Shown one piece after another: positions 11,801-23,770 of a stretch of DNA of 64,000 nucleotides (position 1 is the stretch's first letter; the number at the start of each line of letters is the position of its first letter). Source of the DNA: Chrysopilus asiliformis. Taxonomy: Eukaryota > Arthropoda > Insecta > Diptera > Rhagionidae. The notes below the pieces were generated by a model. It was not told the DNA's origin. It saw only the letters and a program-made list of their open reading frames with translations, and searched no databases. The position numbers were made by a program, and so were the translations under genes. The stretch is from contig OZ035962.1 in assembly GCA_964034945.1 (NCBI GenBank), positions 90,813,650 to 90,877,649 on the forward strand, in the 5' to 3' direction.

Positions 11801-14335
11801 AATAAGTCGTGCCCGAAGCGAAATTTCTGTGTATAAGAATCTATCATTATCGGCTCCTGCAACTGCTATCTCCTAGCCCGTTTATAGGAATTTTTTTCTA
11901 TTTTATCCAGATCAAAAGACTGTTAACTGCAAAGCGGCAGGTCTAGTAAGATGCTAGGTCCAAAAAGGAGGAGAAAAAAGAAACCGAAGCCTGACCCGTG
12001 AATTATCTGGTTAAGAATAAATCTATTCTAAAATAATTTCCACTTAAATCATGCCTTAACTGCTGTTCTTCAAAAAAAAAAATCGTCTAATATTACAGAC
12101 TTGCAGTATCACAGTAATTAAATTTAAAATGAATTATTTCCCCTTGTAATTTAATCACAGAAATTAAAACATGGTAGTGAGTGCTGTCTCAAATGAAATA
12201 CTTTTTTTTAATAATAGTGAAATTATAACACATTGTGTATTCTTATGCCTGAATATTCAATCCGCAAGTTAATTTAATTTTCGTCAAAGTGTGCATCCTT
12301 AGACGATTTCAACCCCAGCCTTGAAGATTATTTTCTTGATCCAATAAAAAATGACACCCTTGGCTTTGTGAAAATTATGAGAAAATAACAAATCCTGCTG
12401 TGCTGCACAAGGCGTTAATATTCTTTTGAGATTTAAGCGGAACATCAAGGGTGTGGTCTTAAATCGAAAAAAAGTGGTTTTGGATTCACATAATATCAAC
12501 CATTGTTGCACGCAAAAAATTCCCTGAACAGAACTTCCCCACAACTCCACTTTAGTCAGTTTCGGGATATAAAATTCAAAGGTATTTGAAGTGAAGGGAT
12601 TTTCTACCGGGGTATGAGAATAATTTGAGTTTCTGAATAATCCGACTAAGACTTACTTTTGTATTTCTTTAGAAAAATTTCCAAAATCTTGCCTGCATAA
12701 AACGTCATTGGGAATAAAGAGAATTCCATAATCCTTGAAAAATCTAACCATTCAGTGCTAGTATAAAGGTCCTTCCAATTCAAATCCTAAATTTATTTTT
12801 TTTTATTACATTTTGCTTCAGATTTTTATTGAAGGGTTTTTTTTGCCAAGTTAGGCGGCCTAAGTGAAGCTTATTATATTCTTGATTTTGTATTGCCATT
12901 CAGTCTTTTGTAGATTTGAATGCGACTCCATTTTTTCCTGGGTATGTAAAAAGGGGGATAGACGGATCTTCTTTTAATTCTGTGTAAATTCCAAAAATAA
13001 CCGCACAGGATTGCCAAAGAGAAAGTCAAAGATTTGTGTATAAAGCATTCGTTCCTTTTTTACTATGAAAAGGGAAAAGGTAGATTTTAAAGGGAATTAG
13101 ATGAGTTATCTTTTTGAGACTCGTGGGCACAATCATTTCATCCTGGATTTGTTTATAACCGAGAAAATATCCCAAAAAGTTTCTCAACTTTTTCGGTTTT
13201 TTTTTCTCTCTCTACGACTTGAGTTTTCTTTTGAATCACCATCCGCAATTTATTCAACACCCCAAAAAAACGTCATGACCACTAATACAATCAAAACAGA
13301 GCATCCTTAAACCAAATGATTTACGTCTGGTCAAGTTTTCTCTGTTTTCCTCGATTTCTTCTTTACTTTTATTGCAATCGTCCTTTCGTGTTTTGAAGAT
13401 GGTCCTTCTTTCAATAGATTCAGGGAATCCTTTTTCTTTGCCAATAGTGGTGTATTGAGGACATGGTATGGTTATTGCTATGGAACTTTTCCACGGAAGT
13501 CATGTAAAACTTTATAAATATTTAAGTTGAACATTTTTGCCATAACAATAATTTTTATCGAAAAGGGACTATGCTATAATATTTATGGATATTGTGCGTG
13601 AGGTGTATTTTTGTTTAACTTTAGAGCACTCAAAAGTTAGAAATATCCACGAATTCTGTCTGTTGTTGAAATATTTATATCGATTTAGAAACTTTTATTT
13701 TATTTCGGTTGGAAATTTACTGTTTTATTGCCAATTCACTTTGTTTGTCCCAAATGTTATTGACTTTTACGGAAATTCTCTGGATTTTTTCCCCATTTTA
13801 TTTTAAGAAAGTCAAAATTTGTAAAATGGTTTTTATTTTTCTTCTGATTATTTTCGTTTGTTCATTACGAAGAAATTGTTTATTTTCGGAATTAACGAGA
13901 AATTCAAGGTTTTTTAGGGTTCCAATTACAATTCGAGTCTAGAAATTTTATAACAAGACACCTTTGAAAATTTAGTTTTGTTTAAAAACTCGTCGACATT
14001 ATTTTTATTGAACGAGTTAAAAAACTAAAATTCTCGAAATAACGGTATATCTCGATAACGGTTTGAGGTACAGAGTTCTCTTGAAAGAGAAATTTGTGAG
14101 AAAATTAATTGTCTTTAACTCTTGTCATACATAATACTACTGAAAAATACGTAGTTTCGCAGTAAATCACGAAAAACAAAATTGGGATTTTCGTAAAGCC
14201 CCTTTTTTCATAAAGGGAGTTCGGGTTACCGGATTTTCACAAAAAGTTGACAAGATCGTTTCATTCCATAACCAAATACCCTTGAACACAGGCTAACAGC
14301 CTGACAGACTAGAATACATTTATGTATTATGTTTC
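8841..14335. other. Long stretch without gene or clear element
   Basis: About 5.5 kb of AT-rich sequence without conserved coding frame, inverted-repeat element or tandem array apart from homopolymers (C14 at 11592-11605) and short GT runs near 10772-10788. Small frames at 9676-9930, 12299-12550 and 13585-13942 show no motif and are poor in codons expected of conserved proteins. It may be intron or intergenic. Confidence 0.45.
11592..11605 (+). repeat. C14 homopolymer
   Basis: Run of fourteen C in an AT-rich context, preceded by CCCCA. Length should be treated cautiously because homopolymers are error-prone. Confidence 0.8.
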
Positions 14336-14338
14336 TAA

Positions 14339-14784
14339 CCCTTGGAGCACAATGACTGCAACCAAGCCGCAACTAAGGACGCTTCGAACTGTCACGCAAC
14401 GCAGTTCAGGAGTGGTTGAGCACAATAGAAGCGTCATCTTTTGCGTTGTGAGACAAACACAGAAAAATTAAAAGTGAACTAAAGTATAAAGATATATTAA
14501 AAAAGGGAGATTTTGAAGCGATAATTTGCTTTGTTGGTCTTTATCTTTGTCATTTGCACTAAGGCTATCAATTTTTCCTCGAACGACATTTCCCCAACCT
14601 CACTTTATGAACTGTAAACGCAGACTTCTTGCGTTAAAGTTCAAAGTTTCGCAGCTTTTGCTTCGATGGTTGCGTTCAATGCGTTCACTGTGATTACTCC
14701 AAAGCATTTCTGTGAAATAAACTCGTAAGTAATATTTGGATGCGTGATGGTTGCGGCTTGGTTGCGTTCATTGTGCTCCAAGGG
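14339..14784. mobile_element. MITE of about 446 bp, TAA target duplication
   Basis: Terminal inverted repeats of about 35 bp begin CCCTTGGAGCACAATGA at both ends and continue with GCAACCAAGCCGCAAC. TAA flanks both sides (14336-14338 and 14785-14787), pointing to PIF/Harbinger. The interior repeats Harbinger-like subterminal motifs (GTTGAGCACAATAGAAGCG, GCGTTCACTGTGATTACTCC) in degenerate form. No coding capacity. Confidence 0.75.
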
Positions 14785-14813
14785 TAATTGACTCGTTTAA
14801 TTGGCGCGTGACA

Positions 14814-15370
14814 TTTTTATACCCGTATGGTGAAACCAAAGGGTATATTAACTTTGCCTTACCGTTTGTAACGCCAAGATCCCGTCATCGCACAAAAAAA
14901 TGAATTACACCAGTGTGTTTAGAATGATAAAAAAAGTTGAATTTAGCATGTCCGTCCGTCCGTCCGTCCGTCCGTCCGTCTGTCCTTCCGTCTGTGGCGC
15001 GGATTGCGGGCACATGGATTGAGCTACAGACTTGAAATTTTACGCAGATTCGTTTTTCGTAAAATTTAAGGCTAAGTTCGTTAATGGGCAAAAATGGACC
15101 ATTAGGGGGGTATCCCCCAAACGAATAAAAACGTTTTCTGCGAATATCTCAAAAATGGTGCATCTTAACTAAAAAGTGCAAGAACAAAAGTTATTTAGGA
15201 TATGATTCTACATAAAACTCCCATACATCAAAATCCGATTGGAATAAATTTTAAAAAATCTTATTGGAAAGTTTGACTTCAAAGTGGAATTTTGATATGA
15301 CTGTTCGCCGTTCACTTAAATCACCATACTGGTTTTCAATAATTGGTAATTATAGCTTTTGTAATGTTTG
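14814..15370 (+). mobile_element. DINE-1/HINE-like element, family A copy 2
   Basis: Begins with ACCCGTATGGTG (14821-14832) and shares the block through GTCCGT tetramers (14950-14994, shorter than in other copies). It ends with a one-base variant of the inverted motif, CACCATACTGGT (15322-15333). The 3' stem-loop has lost one arm (AATAATTGGTAATTATAGC). Inserted about 30 bp after the MITE at 14339-14784. Confidence 0.7.
14950..14994 (+). repeat. Short (GTCC)n array in family A copy 2
   Basis: About eleven GTCC/GTCT tetramers including one CTTC variant. The shortest array among the full-length family A copies. Confidence 0.85.
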
Positions 15371-15464
15371 CTTTCTCGAGTTAATTCGAGTGATTCCGTA
15401 CAAAAAAAAACTTTCAAAAGGAGCAATCTAAAATACGTCACACATTTGTGGCAAAAGAAAAAAG

Positions 15465-15551
15465 AGGGCAGAGTGGAGGGTGGGGAAATTGTGGGGGGTG
15501 TTGGTGGGTGGTGTTGGTGGGGGTTGTTGGATAGGGGGTGAGGGAGGGGGT
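15465..15551 (+). repeat. G-rich tract with G-quadruplex potential
   Basis: A stretch built from GGTG, GTTG and runs of three to six G, beginning GGGCAGAGTGGAGGG and ending AGGGAGGGGG. At least eight G-runs lie within 90 bp, compatible with quadruplex formation. On the other strand it reads as a proline-rich frame, which I do not accept as coding. Confidence 0.7.
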
Positions 15552-15556
15552 ATTGT

Positions 15557-17332
15557 CACGACTGAAATAAGCGTGACGTATTTTATAGAAGTTCTAAAAG
15601 ACAAATAAATTCGTTGAAAAATCGATTGATGATTTGTTGAAAATCTATTCAAAAATTTAAAATACATCTCAAAATAAACAAAAATATAAAAGGCATCAAA
15701 ATACCAATAAAAGATCGAAGCCATTAAAAATGTATTCCATTCTTCGCATAATGAAATGCCATCACTTTCGTTGATCAAAAATTTCGATGCACATTTCATC
15801 ACGGACGGACAGGTTGAATTGTCTCGCATGTTCCAAAGGCATTAACGCTATTTATCTTCACCCCTTTTAATATTTAAAGCATTTTTGAAACATTTTCTCG
15901 ATTTAAAATCATTGAAACATGCAAAAAAGTAGAAAAAAGCGATTGCCGGCTAAAAGGACACGCAACGAAGAACGTGACATCTCTTTGTGTTTACGATTTT
16001 AATATTAAAATCTGAATAGGATGCACCCTTTAGCCGAAAAGGTTTTCCGCCCCAGACCTCCGTCATCGCCGCCTGTGGGGAGGTTTTTCTTTAATGGAAT
16101 CCGGGGTCAGATCGCTTTCCTGAAGGGGTTTGAAACGACCCTGAATGACATGAAGTTTCCTGTGATGAAACAGCAAAAAAAAACGGAAAAACGCAGGGCC
16201 ATAAATTGTGTCCACGAACCCTCGATATTTAGCAATGACTTCAAATGACTTTTAAAGGGCGAAGGTTTGAGTGAAATTCCTTTATTCATTCATTCAGAGA
16301 CTGTACAAAAACAGGGAACATTACATAAAATTCACAAACACAACCAAAAAGTACTGAATTTCATTTTTTCATTGTCAATGCATACGCGTTCAAGCACTTT
16401 TGATCCGACAACATAAAAAATATGTTAAAGAAAAGTTAAGATTTTCATTTGATGCGACTCGAAGGACAAAAATAAATTTTATGCATTTTTCTTGGTAATT
16501 CATTTCGTTTTACAGCTTTGCGTTTAAACACAATTGAGATTCATTTTTCTAACGACAATTTCAATGAGATTCAAGACATTTCGTTCGACTTGACTTCGTC
16601 AGTCGTCGTTTTCTTGCAGTACTAGTCAAACATATCGTTTGAAAAATAGAGTAACAATTTTCTGGAATTTCCACCATTAATCGGGAATCAAGAAATGAAA
16701 GCACTGTTAGTCCTTCATACATATGTAATGGTATTAGATAGATGTGTGGATGAGAAATAAACATATAGGAAACGAGTTTGAGAGAGGGAAGAAGATTTAA
16801 AGTTTGTTTTTTTTCTTATTTCGGTCGGATGAAATACAAGACGAAGAAATGTTTGCGCAAATTTGCATTTAAATGAATTCTTAGAGTGGATCTTCACATC
16901 TTCTTTTTGAGATTTCCGTTAAAGGGGCACACAGAATTTTGCTTCATCATCCCCTGTTCCTATTTTAAATTTGAACAGTTTCATTTTTTCCCATTCAATG
17001 ACGATTTTTTATCCAGGAAAATATATCCTTATTCCCTGGCTGCAATGATATTTGTATTAGTTTTTCTATTGAAAGATTTACAGTAGAACTAATATAAGCA
17101 GGCGGTATCGCAAACTATTGGGGTTGACTCTTCAAATGGTGTTTTGAGGTAGAAAATCACTCCAAAAGATAAAAAAATTGCTGGGTAAATAAAGTTTGTG
17201 GGAGAAAATGAGCGACAGGAGAAAGGAAAAACTTGTTACGAATAGTGTATTTTCCGTTCTCCTTGCCAGAAACTTTTCCGTCTCCTAATGGCTTAAAATT
17301 ATATTTAATCCATCTGATTTAATTATCAAATG
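15557..17332. other. No gene seen
   Basis: AT-rich sequence. Short frames at 16021-16248 and 16561-16897 are unrecognised and overlap on both strands. Nothing else supported. Confidence 0.4.
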
Positions 17333-17577
17333 AGGCGTTAAAAGCTAGAGTGGACCAAGCCACATAATCGAGTTTTTGAAGCTTTTCCACTTTTGTACTA
17401 TTATTGACTGTAAATTTTTGGAAAAAAAAAATTCTGTGGACCTAATTACTCAATGTTGAAATGTTCTTTTGTGCATCCAAACATTTTTATCTAAAAACTC
17501 ACTCGCAATAGTGATTCAAACACAAAAAAATTCACGATTTCGACATGTGGGTTGGTCCACTCTAGCTTTTAACGCCT
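17333..17577. mobile_element. MITE of about 245 bp
   Basis: Ends are inverted copies: AGGCGTTAAAAGCTAGAG then TGGACCAA on the left, and the complement on the right ending TTTTAACGCCT. The repeat runs for about 32 bp. The flanks do not give a clear duplication, so the superfamily is open. It is separated from the next Helitron by only 9 bp. Confidence 0.65.
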
Positions 17578-17586
17578 TAAATATGA

Positions 17587-17990
17587 CTAGGGGCAGCAAC
17601 CCGAACCGCTTTGCAGTTCTTTCCCTTTTCGGTCCAATACCAAAGACCACCCCAGTGCCCTTGGTATTCACTCAGCCTTCGGCCTCTGGCTTTATTTTTT
17701 AAAGGGTGGGGTAGATTACAATAATCGAAAGCTTTCCTTAGAGGACAAACTCCCTATTGGTGAAAACTGGATTCGAATTCCTTTACAATTGCAGCAAATA
17801 CCAGATCAGAGAGTTTACGGGGAGGAGAGGGATATATATTAGAGGGCAAAATTTTTTCGTGAGGTCTGACCTCTATAATGATAAAAACCGGATCAGAATC
17901 CCTCTAGCGGTTCAAGATATATCAGGAGAGAGGTAAAAAGCAGGGCGGAAATTTCAAAAACAGCATAGCTCTAATAATAATATAATATGA
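17587..17990 (-). mobile_element. Non-autonomous Helitron, minus strand
   Basis: On the minus strand the element starts with TC plus an AT-rich head (ATATTATATTATTATTAG), follows with a diverged body, and ends with a strong stem-loop GAACTGC-AAA-GCGGTTC, then GGGTTGCTGCCC and CTAG followed by T. Insertion between A and T without duplication fits a Helitron. It is 404 bp with no coding capacity. Confidence 0.7.
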
Positions 17991-18081
17991 TACTCTGGGC
18001 CCAAGTTTCACTGAAATCGAAGTCGTTTTTGAGAATTCCAGTCGATTTTGAGAATACTCTTTCCAATCTGGGAACTAGGGA

Positions 18082-18320
18082 TGGAATCGCATACGGTAAG
18101 AAGTGATAGTGACTGTCACCTGTCAATTTTTCGGGACTCGGTAGTGCGAAAGTTTTGCAAACTCTAATCAAAATGGAATCACAAAGGGGTGATACTTGTG
18201 TAGTAGTCGCTTTTTATTAGAAAATTTTGGCCAAAATGTTGATAGTTGCAATCTTATTCAAGTCCGAAAAATTGACTGCTGATTCTCACCATCAACTATC
18301 TATCACCTTACGCGATTCCA
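18082..18320. mobile_element. Inverted-repeat element, probable MITE
   Basis: The left arm TGGAATCGCATACGGTAAG and the right arm (as complement TGGAATCGCGTAAGGTGAT) both continue to GTCAATTTTTCGG. A third, degenerate copy of the end (ATGGAATCACAAAGGGGTG) lies inside near 18173. The arms diverge in the middle. No clear duplication. Confidence 0.55.
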
Positions 18321-20204
18321 CCTCAGGATTCCGCGTGACGAAGTTTTTGAAATTTTCCATAAAACTGTTAATATTTTCAACAAATTCGTCAAAGCAAAAT
18401 GTTTTTTTTAACTGTCCCACACATCAAAAGTTAATGGGACCCCATTTTTAAAAATGCTATTAAATTTTTTGAAAATGCAGAAAAATCCGGAAAAAATCGA
18501 AAAGTTTAGTTAGGGGCTGTTCATAAAATACGTCCCACTTGTTTGAGGAGGTGGGCCTGTGGAAGTGTGATACCGGCACAAAACTCCATATCAAAAATAG
18601 CTTGATGAGGGAGGAGAAAGAGAAGAAAGTTCGGAAAAAACTATAAAAAGACTGCGAAGAATTTTTTACTTTTTACGAGTGCTTTTCATTCCTTTATCAA
18701 CAGTCAACTTCTGCAACGTTTCACTGTAAATGTGATTTTTTCGATTACAGCATATAAAAGTTGGCGTTTTTCTGCATTCGCTGTTGTTAGTCCGTTTGAT
18801 TGTTAGTATAATATGCATATGGTCGTATACATTTTTCCCCAACTGTTGAATTGGTGTTGAATTGAAGCCCTTGGTACCTTAGACTAAATTTATGGCGCCA
18901 ATTTAAAATAAAAATCGTGCGTAGCTATAATTCGAGTTTATGAATAGCCATAAATCTGATTTTATTGATGTCAACGTTAAAGGAAGGGCGGGCGTACATA
19001 GCAAACCAGGCAGCCGTGTTTCATGTTCCATTGGGATAAATCTCGTGTTCCTTATCTCGTTTTCGGGTACTTGTCAATATATCAACATGGCGAACAACGA
19101 GTTTTACCATTTTTTGGCGGATACTTGAGTGCACCTTCCTTCTTCCTTGTGGGAGATTTTAGATACTCATGAATTTTACCCTCAGCCAACCCTATTTCCA
19201 TCACCACAATTCTTGTCCCCATTCAACATTCTTAACTTTCATCTAAGTCATAAATTTGTTGCTTCAGTTGATTCAATTTGTTTAACAATTGCAAAAGACA
19301 TTCAGATACACTCTGATGTTGGGTCCTGTGTGGCTCTTGCTTGGTTGTCACCGAAGAAGATGTTGCGTTGGTGGCTACGATTATGGTGGCTGTTGGTTTA
19401 TGTTGCGAATAGAATAATGTTGACGGTGGCGGCGTTTCCATATGGGCGGAAGGCTTAGAAAATGATTCAAATGCTCCTCGTACAAGTTGTTAATTTTCAT
19501 GTTAATGTTGGCTCCAGATGTAAAACTGGCTCGATGGCCCCTTTGAATGTCACGTATCTACATATACAATGGGTGAACAGGTTGCTTTTGACGTTATTTT
19601 GATAGTATATAAATTGTTCCTCACATAATTGTGATGAATTTCAATTGGATGCTATGAATTTCGTGTACGTGGTGTATATATTTGACGACTGGTTCATAAT
19701 TCAAGAATTTACAATTGAAACAAATTTTTATCAAAATAAAAATTGGTTAAAGATTATAGTAAAATAGTATTGAGATTAAAAGTTCTGTGGAGGATATTTC
19801 TTTTTGAAAATTCGACATAACAAAATTTAAAAAAAAATATAAGACCGCCTTTTTTTAGACAATTTGAATGAAATAATTTTTTTTTTAATTTTCAGTAAAT
19901 TTCATGTAATTTTAACATTAGAAATTTTGAGCGAACTTGAGATCATGTGAAAATGACAAGAAAACTCAATCAAATGGATATTGGCTGAAATTTTTACGCA
20001 AACTCATGTCAAATTTTTTTTATAGGTTGAAAGCTTTTAGATTTGGCGGCAAAACAGGTGATTCAGGTTTTCGTATTATACGTTTAACACCGTGTAAGCC
20101 CAAGCTTATTTTTAGGCAAAGATTTTCACTTCATTTTTACTTTTCGTGATTTCCTTAGAAGCCACTTGAGCGATTAACTAGAAATTTTTTATAGAAACAT
20201 AAAA
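18321..20204. other. Mostly featureless; one transposon-end-like motif and one candidate exon
   Basis: AGGGGCTGTTCATAAAATAC followed by GTCCC at about 18513-18537 resembles the common insect DNA-transposon end GGGGCYGTYCATAAATTACG, but no matching second end is found. The only coding-like frame (19232-19441, minus) is listed separately. Confidence 0.35.
19232..19441 (-). CDS. Candidate host exon of unknown identity
   Basis: A minus-strand frame of 69 codons from the ATG. It also stays open for 16 codons upstream to a TAA. The composition looks protein-like: a Pro/Ser/Thr-rich beginning (METPPPSTLFYSQHK), a Thr/Ser stretch (IIVATNATSSSVTTK), then a Leu/Gln/Lys-rich C-terminal helix with heptad-like spacing (CLLQLLNKLNQLKQQIYDL). 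It ends at an in-frame stop after DLDES. The plus strand is also open here, so strand choice rests on composition alone. I recognise no family. It could be a terminal exon of a regulatory protein or chance. Confidence 0.25.
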   Translation of the reverse strand: METPPPSTLFYSQHKPTATIIVATNATSSSVTTKQEPHRTQHQSVSECLLQLLNKLNQLKQQIYDLDES

Positions 20205-20262
20205 AAAGCTACAATTTCCAGGGGCCAATCGTCAAATACTCTACATGGTGACAGACAAAATG
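20205..20262 (-). repeat. 3'-end fragment of family B element
   Basis: AGGGGCCAATCGTCAAATAC followed by TCTACATGGTGACAGAC matches the 3' end of family B copies at 22.9 and 41.2 kb. The rest of the element is missing. Confidence 0.6.
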
Positions 20263-20288
20263 TTTACTTAAAAAGATTGTTATTTGTA

Positions 20289-20405
20289 AGGGACAGGGGA
20301 GAGGTGTGAGGGGAGAGGGGAGTGGGGACTAGGGAGAGGGGAAAGGGGAGAATGGAGAGGGGATACGGGACTGGTGGGATAGAAGGGCGGGGGGGGAATG
20401 GTAGG
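20289..20405 (+). repeat. Polypurine GGGGA-rich tract
   Basis: About 115 bp almost entirely of purines on the plus strand, built from GGGGAGA, GGGGAAA and GGGGACT-like units, ending in a G8 run. It has both triplex (H-DNA) and G-quadruplex potential. No coding value. Confidence 0.8.
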
Positions 20406-20431
20406 GGTGATCTGATTTAATTATTTGTCGT

Positions 20432-20512
20432 GCAGTAAATTTTACTGGGCACACAGTAAAAACGGAATATTTACTGTTTTCCCCAGTAAAATTTCGCTGG
20501 GAAATTTACTGG
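20432..20512. repeat. Isolated cluster of the CAGTAAATTTTACTG palindrome
   Basis: Contains GCAGTAAATTTTACTGGGC, then CAGTAAA, TTTACTG and CCCAGTAAAATTTCGCTGGG in about 80 bp. It is the same palindrome that forms arrays at 25.6-27.4 kb, without the neighbouring gene. Probably a relic of the same element family. Confidence 0.65.
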
Positions 20513-20726
20513 AAAATAACGTTTGGTTTAGAGTATAATAAAAATGTTCAACTCTAATAACATTTCCCAAAAATGTCATACTGTATTTTATACTAATTTT
20601 TATCTCCATTAGATTTATGTAAAATTCCGTTTGTAACGCCTCGAACCAATTGTTGGACAAAAAATGAGGTATTTAGGATAAAGATTTTGATATCAAAGAT
20701 TTTTGACGTCCGTTTTGATCCTAAAA

Positions 20727-20960
20727 AAACATAAAAAAAGCTATAATTGCCAATTTAAGTGAACGGCGAACCATTGTATCAAAATTCCACTTTGAAGTCA
20801 GACTTTCCAATAAGATTTTTTAAAGTTTATTCCAATCGGATTTTGATGTATGGGAGTTTCATGATAAAATTCACCGTTTTTGAGATATTCGCAAAAAACG
20901 TTTTCGTTCGTATGGGGGTACCCCCTCTAATGGTCCATATTTGCCAAATTATTTTTTGCT
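20727..20960 (-). mobile_element. 3' fragment of family A element
   Basis: Reads on the minus strand as the 3' half of family A (GTACCCCCATACGAACG, then CAAAATCCGATTGGAATAAA, then TTGGCAATTATAGC). The 5' half with its GTCY array is missing. Its internal ...TTCGCCGTTCACTTAAA... variant is shared with copy 2 at 15.3 kb, so the two are closely related. Confidence 0.65.
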
Positions 20961-22905
20961 TTACATATGATTAATTTTTTCTGGAAAAAATCGTAAAATC
21001 CACCTTATTCTTAAAACTACAGCCTACCGTCGGTTTTATTTAAAAAAATATTTTTTATTATTATTAAAACATTTTGATAACCATATGAAATCAATTTTTT
21101 TAGATAAGTATTGTCCAATTCAACAAATTGCTCATTTTAATTTCGTATTTCTAGCAGCTATGAAGTGGCATCATTATAAATCACACAAAAACTTGTTTCA
21201 TTTTCAAATATCCTTCATATTCAACCATTAAAAAAAAAAAAAAAAGGAATCCACCTATCTATACTTGAGCGTCTGATGTTTCTAGGACTATTCCCTTTTT
21301 CAGCCTATTGAAAAGTTTGCCATATGCGCTGATGATCAAATAGAATGTTATGAATTGAAAGGTGGAAATGAAAAACTTGATTCGCTTTTTATCCCAAATC
21401 AATGCCGCTGCTCCTGCTTCCCAAATTCTTGTACTCCTCGCCCTGTCAGACTTTAAGCAATCGCAAATGTCAATATTGTGTGTCCCAGTTTAAGGGATAT
21501 TTGACTGCTTGCTCATGAAATATAATCAAAGACTTTGAGACACTTCTTCTGCTTTAGCTTCTGCTGTTGCTCTCGGGATTTCCAGGAGTCTTTATGCATA
21601 CACCTATATCCAATGAACAGGATATGTTTACTACAGCGCTTGATTGACAGATCGAAAATGAAATCCATAGACTTTATTCGAGGTGGGGATTGAAATGACG
21701 ACAATACAAATCGAAACGGATGTCTCGCCTCTATATGCCACGGTGCCAAAGTCCTAAATCCTGAGCTCCTGAATCCTGAATCGCATAGTTTGAAACACAC
21801 AACAACAACAGCTGAGCAAAGCATGTCTATCACCTTTAAGTCCACATACGAGTATAAATGTGCGAGTGTTTTACGGATAGGTAACTTGACAAACTTGCAT
21901 GGCATGTTCGATAGTAGGAAAATTCGATTTCGGATCTCGTCTCTGCGTACAGTCGAGCATTAGTGTATTATGAGGGGTGGCTTCGGATAACTTTGGGGGA
22001 TGGTTTTTGTGTGTGGCTTGAAGGTTGAATGACTGCGATGCGGCTGTGGTCACCAATCAATTTTATGTTTACGTCTCTAGATGTCCGGATGAGAGATGAG
22101 CTCGATATGGACCGGAACGAAATTCGATCGATGGAATTTACGGTAGAAATGATTTTTCACAATAATATAGAAACCTTCTCAGTTGCCCTATTCCCTCTAT
22201 AGATATACAATATACATATATTTTGATTCCAGTCGTGTTCTGAATGTTATACGATTGGAATAAGGTGAGATTCGGCCTATATTATGTTTACTAACACTGG
22301 GGTTAGGTTATGGTGATATTATTTGTTGGATTATTTGTACAAATTCGTTTCGGTATTTTTTGGTATTTCTGATATGCAGCAGCAGTAAAACGAACAGATT
22401 TTCTGATAGAGGGAAAAATTTTATTTTTCTTCTCTTTTATATCAAACACTTATATTGATACCTTTGGATGACAGTAAAAGATGTCAAGCAATTTTCTGAA
22501 TAGTTTTCTTGAGGATTTTTTTTTTATTTGTTTGCTTTATTCAAGGTATAAATTTTGGGTGAATCGCTATTTACTAAAAATGTTATTAATCTTTTCCATA
22601 CACACGTTTTCAAATCAGTGTAATTGATAATACTTCTCTTATTGATTTCATTGTATTTATCTAAACGTTTTGGGAATTTCTTTTAGGCCAACATATGTTG
22701 TGTTTCTGGAAACTGAACATTTATCGAAATTATATCAAAACGCTTATATGAAAAATCGTACAAAAATCTAGATAGTCTTTTTTTTAGACAGGTTGATTTA
22801 ATTTTGACATAAAGAACATGTCCCTACGACGAACAGTTCGCGAGATGCAACTTTTTGAAAAAAGTGAGTGTTGGGAAAACTGAAAATTAATTTATAATAT
22901 GAGAA
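20961..22905. other. No gene seen
   Basis: Contains an A-rich run (21229-21246). The segment 21540-22060 is somewhat less AT-rich, and its minus strand has unrecognised frames of 130 and 61 codons (21513-21905 and 21871-22056). No motif supports them. Confidence 0.35.
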
Positions 22906-23770
22906 AATTACTAGGGGCCAATCGTCAAATATTCTATATGAGGGCAGGCAAAATTTTTATGGAAAAAATACATTTGTGTGGGAGAGGAGGGACGGAGTGG
23001 TCCGCTTGGGTTTTTACATACGGAGCGATTCTGTAAGATCATATTCTTAACACATTTGGTCTCAATAAATTTATCCATACTATGTACCGTTTTCGAGAAA
23101 ATAGAAAAAAAAGTATTCCATTTGTATGGGGTAGTAAGAGATGAGTGGTCCAACTGGATTTTAATGTATAGATAAGTTATGTAAAGTCTTATTCTAAACA
23201 CATTTTACCTCTACAGTTTTTTCAATACCACTCACCGTTTCCAGAAAATTGTAAAAAAAACTGTTTCGTTTGTATGGGGGAGGGAGAAGGAATAGTCCGA
23301 TTTTGCCCGAAAGAACTAAGCCTTTCCATTTACGAGAAACGCAATTATAAAAAATTTCAAGTCTCTAGCTCAATCCTTTCGAAAGTTATTATTATTATGT
23401 TCACGGACAGATGGACAGATGGACAGACGGACAGACGGAAAGACGGACAGACGGACAGATGGCCAGATGGACAGACGGACAGACAGACGGACAGACAGAC
23501 GGACAGACGGACAGACGGACAGACGGACAGACGGACAGACGGACAGACGGACAGACGGACAGACGGACAGACAGACAGACGGACAGACAGACGGACAGAC
23601 AGACGGACAGACAGACGGACGGACAGACAGACGGACAGACAGACGGACAGACAGACGGACAGACAGACGGACAGACAGACAGACAAACGGACGGACATCC
23701 GGAAATCAAAATCTTTTGTCATTTTGATGTAGTTCAGGTTACAAACGGTAAAATAAATCTTACTTAGAGT
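22906..23770 (-). mobile_element. DINE-1-like element, family B copy 2
   Basis: On the minus strand it runs from the ...TTTGTAACCTGAAC... side through a very long GTCY array (23404-23696), then AATAATAACTTTCGAAAGG, GATTGAGCTAGAGACTTG, the conserved CCCTCCCCCATACAAACG block, and the 3' end ATATAGAATATTTGACG-ATTGGCCCC. The layout parallels family A, with different sequence. It is noncoding, and the long stop-free frames here come from the array. Confidence 0.65.
23404..23696 (-). repeat. Long (GTCY)n array in family B copy 2
   Basis: About 293 bp of GACA/GGAC tetramers on the plus strand. In the centre the order is regular with an 8-bp unit (GACGGACA, roughly 23490-23570), switching to a 12-bp unit (GACAGACAGACG) further right. 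Five overlapping open frames over it are artefacts. Confidence 0.95.
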
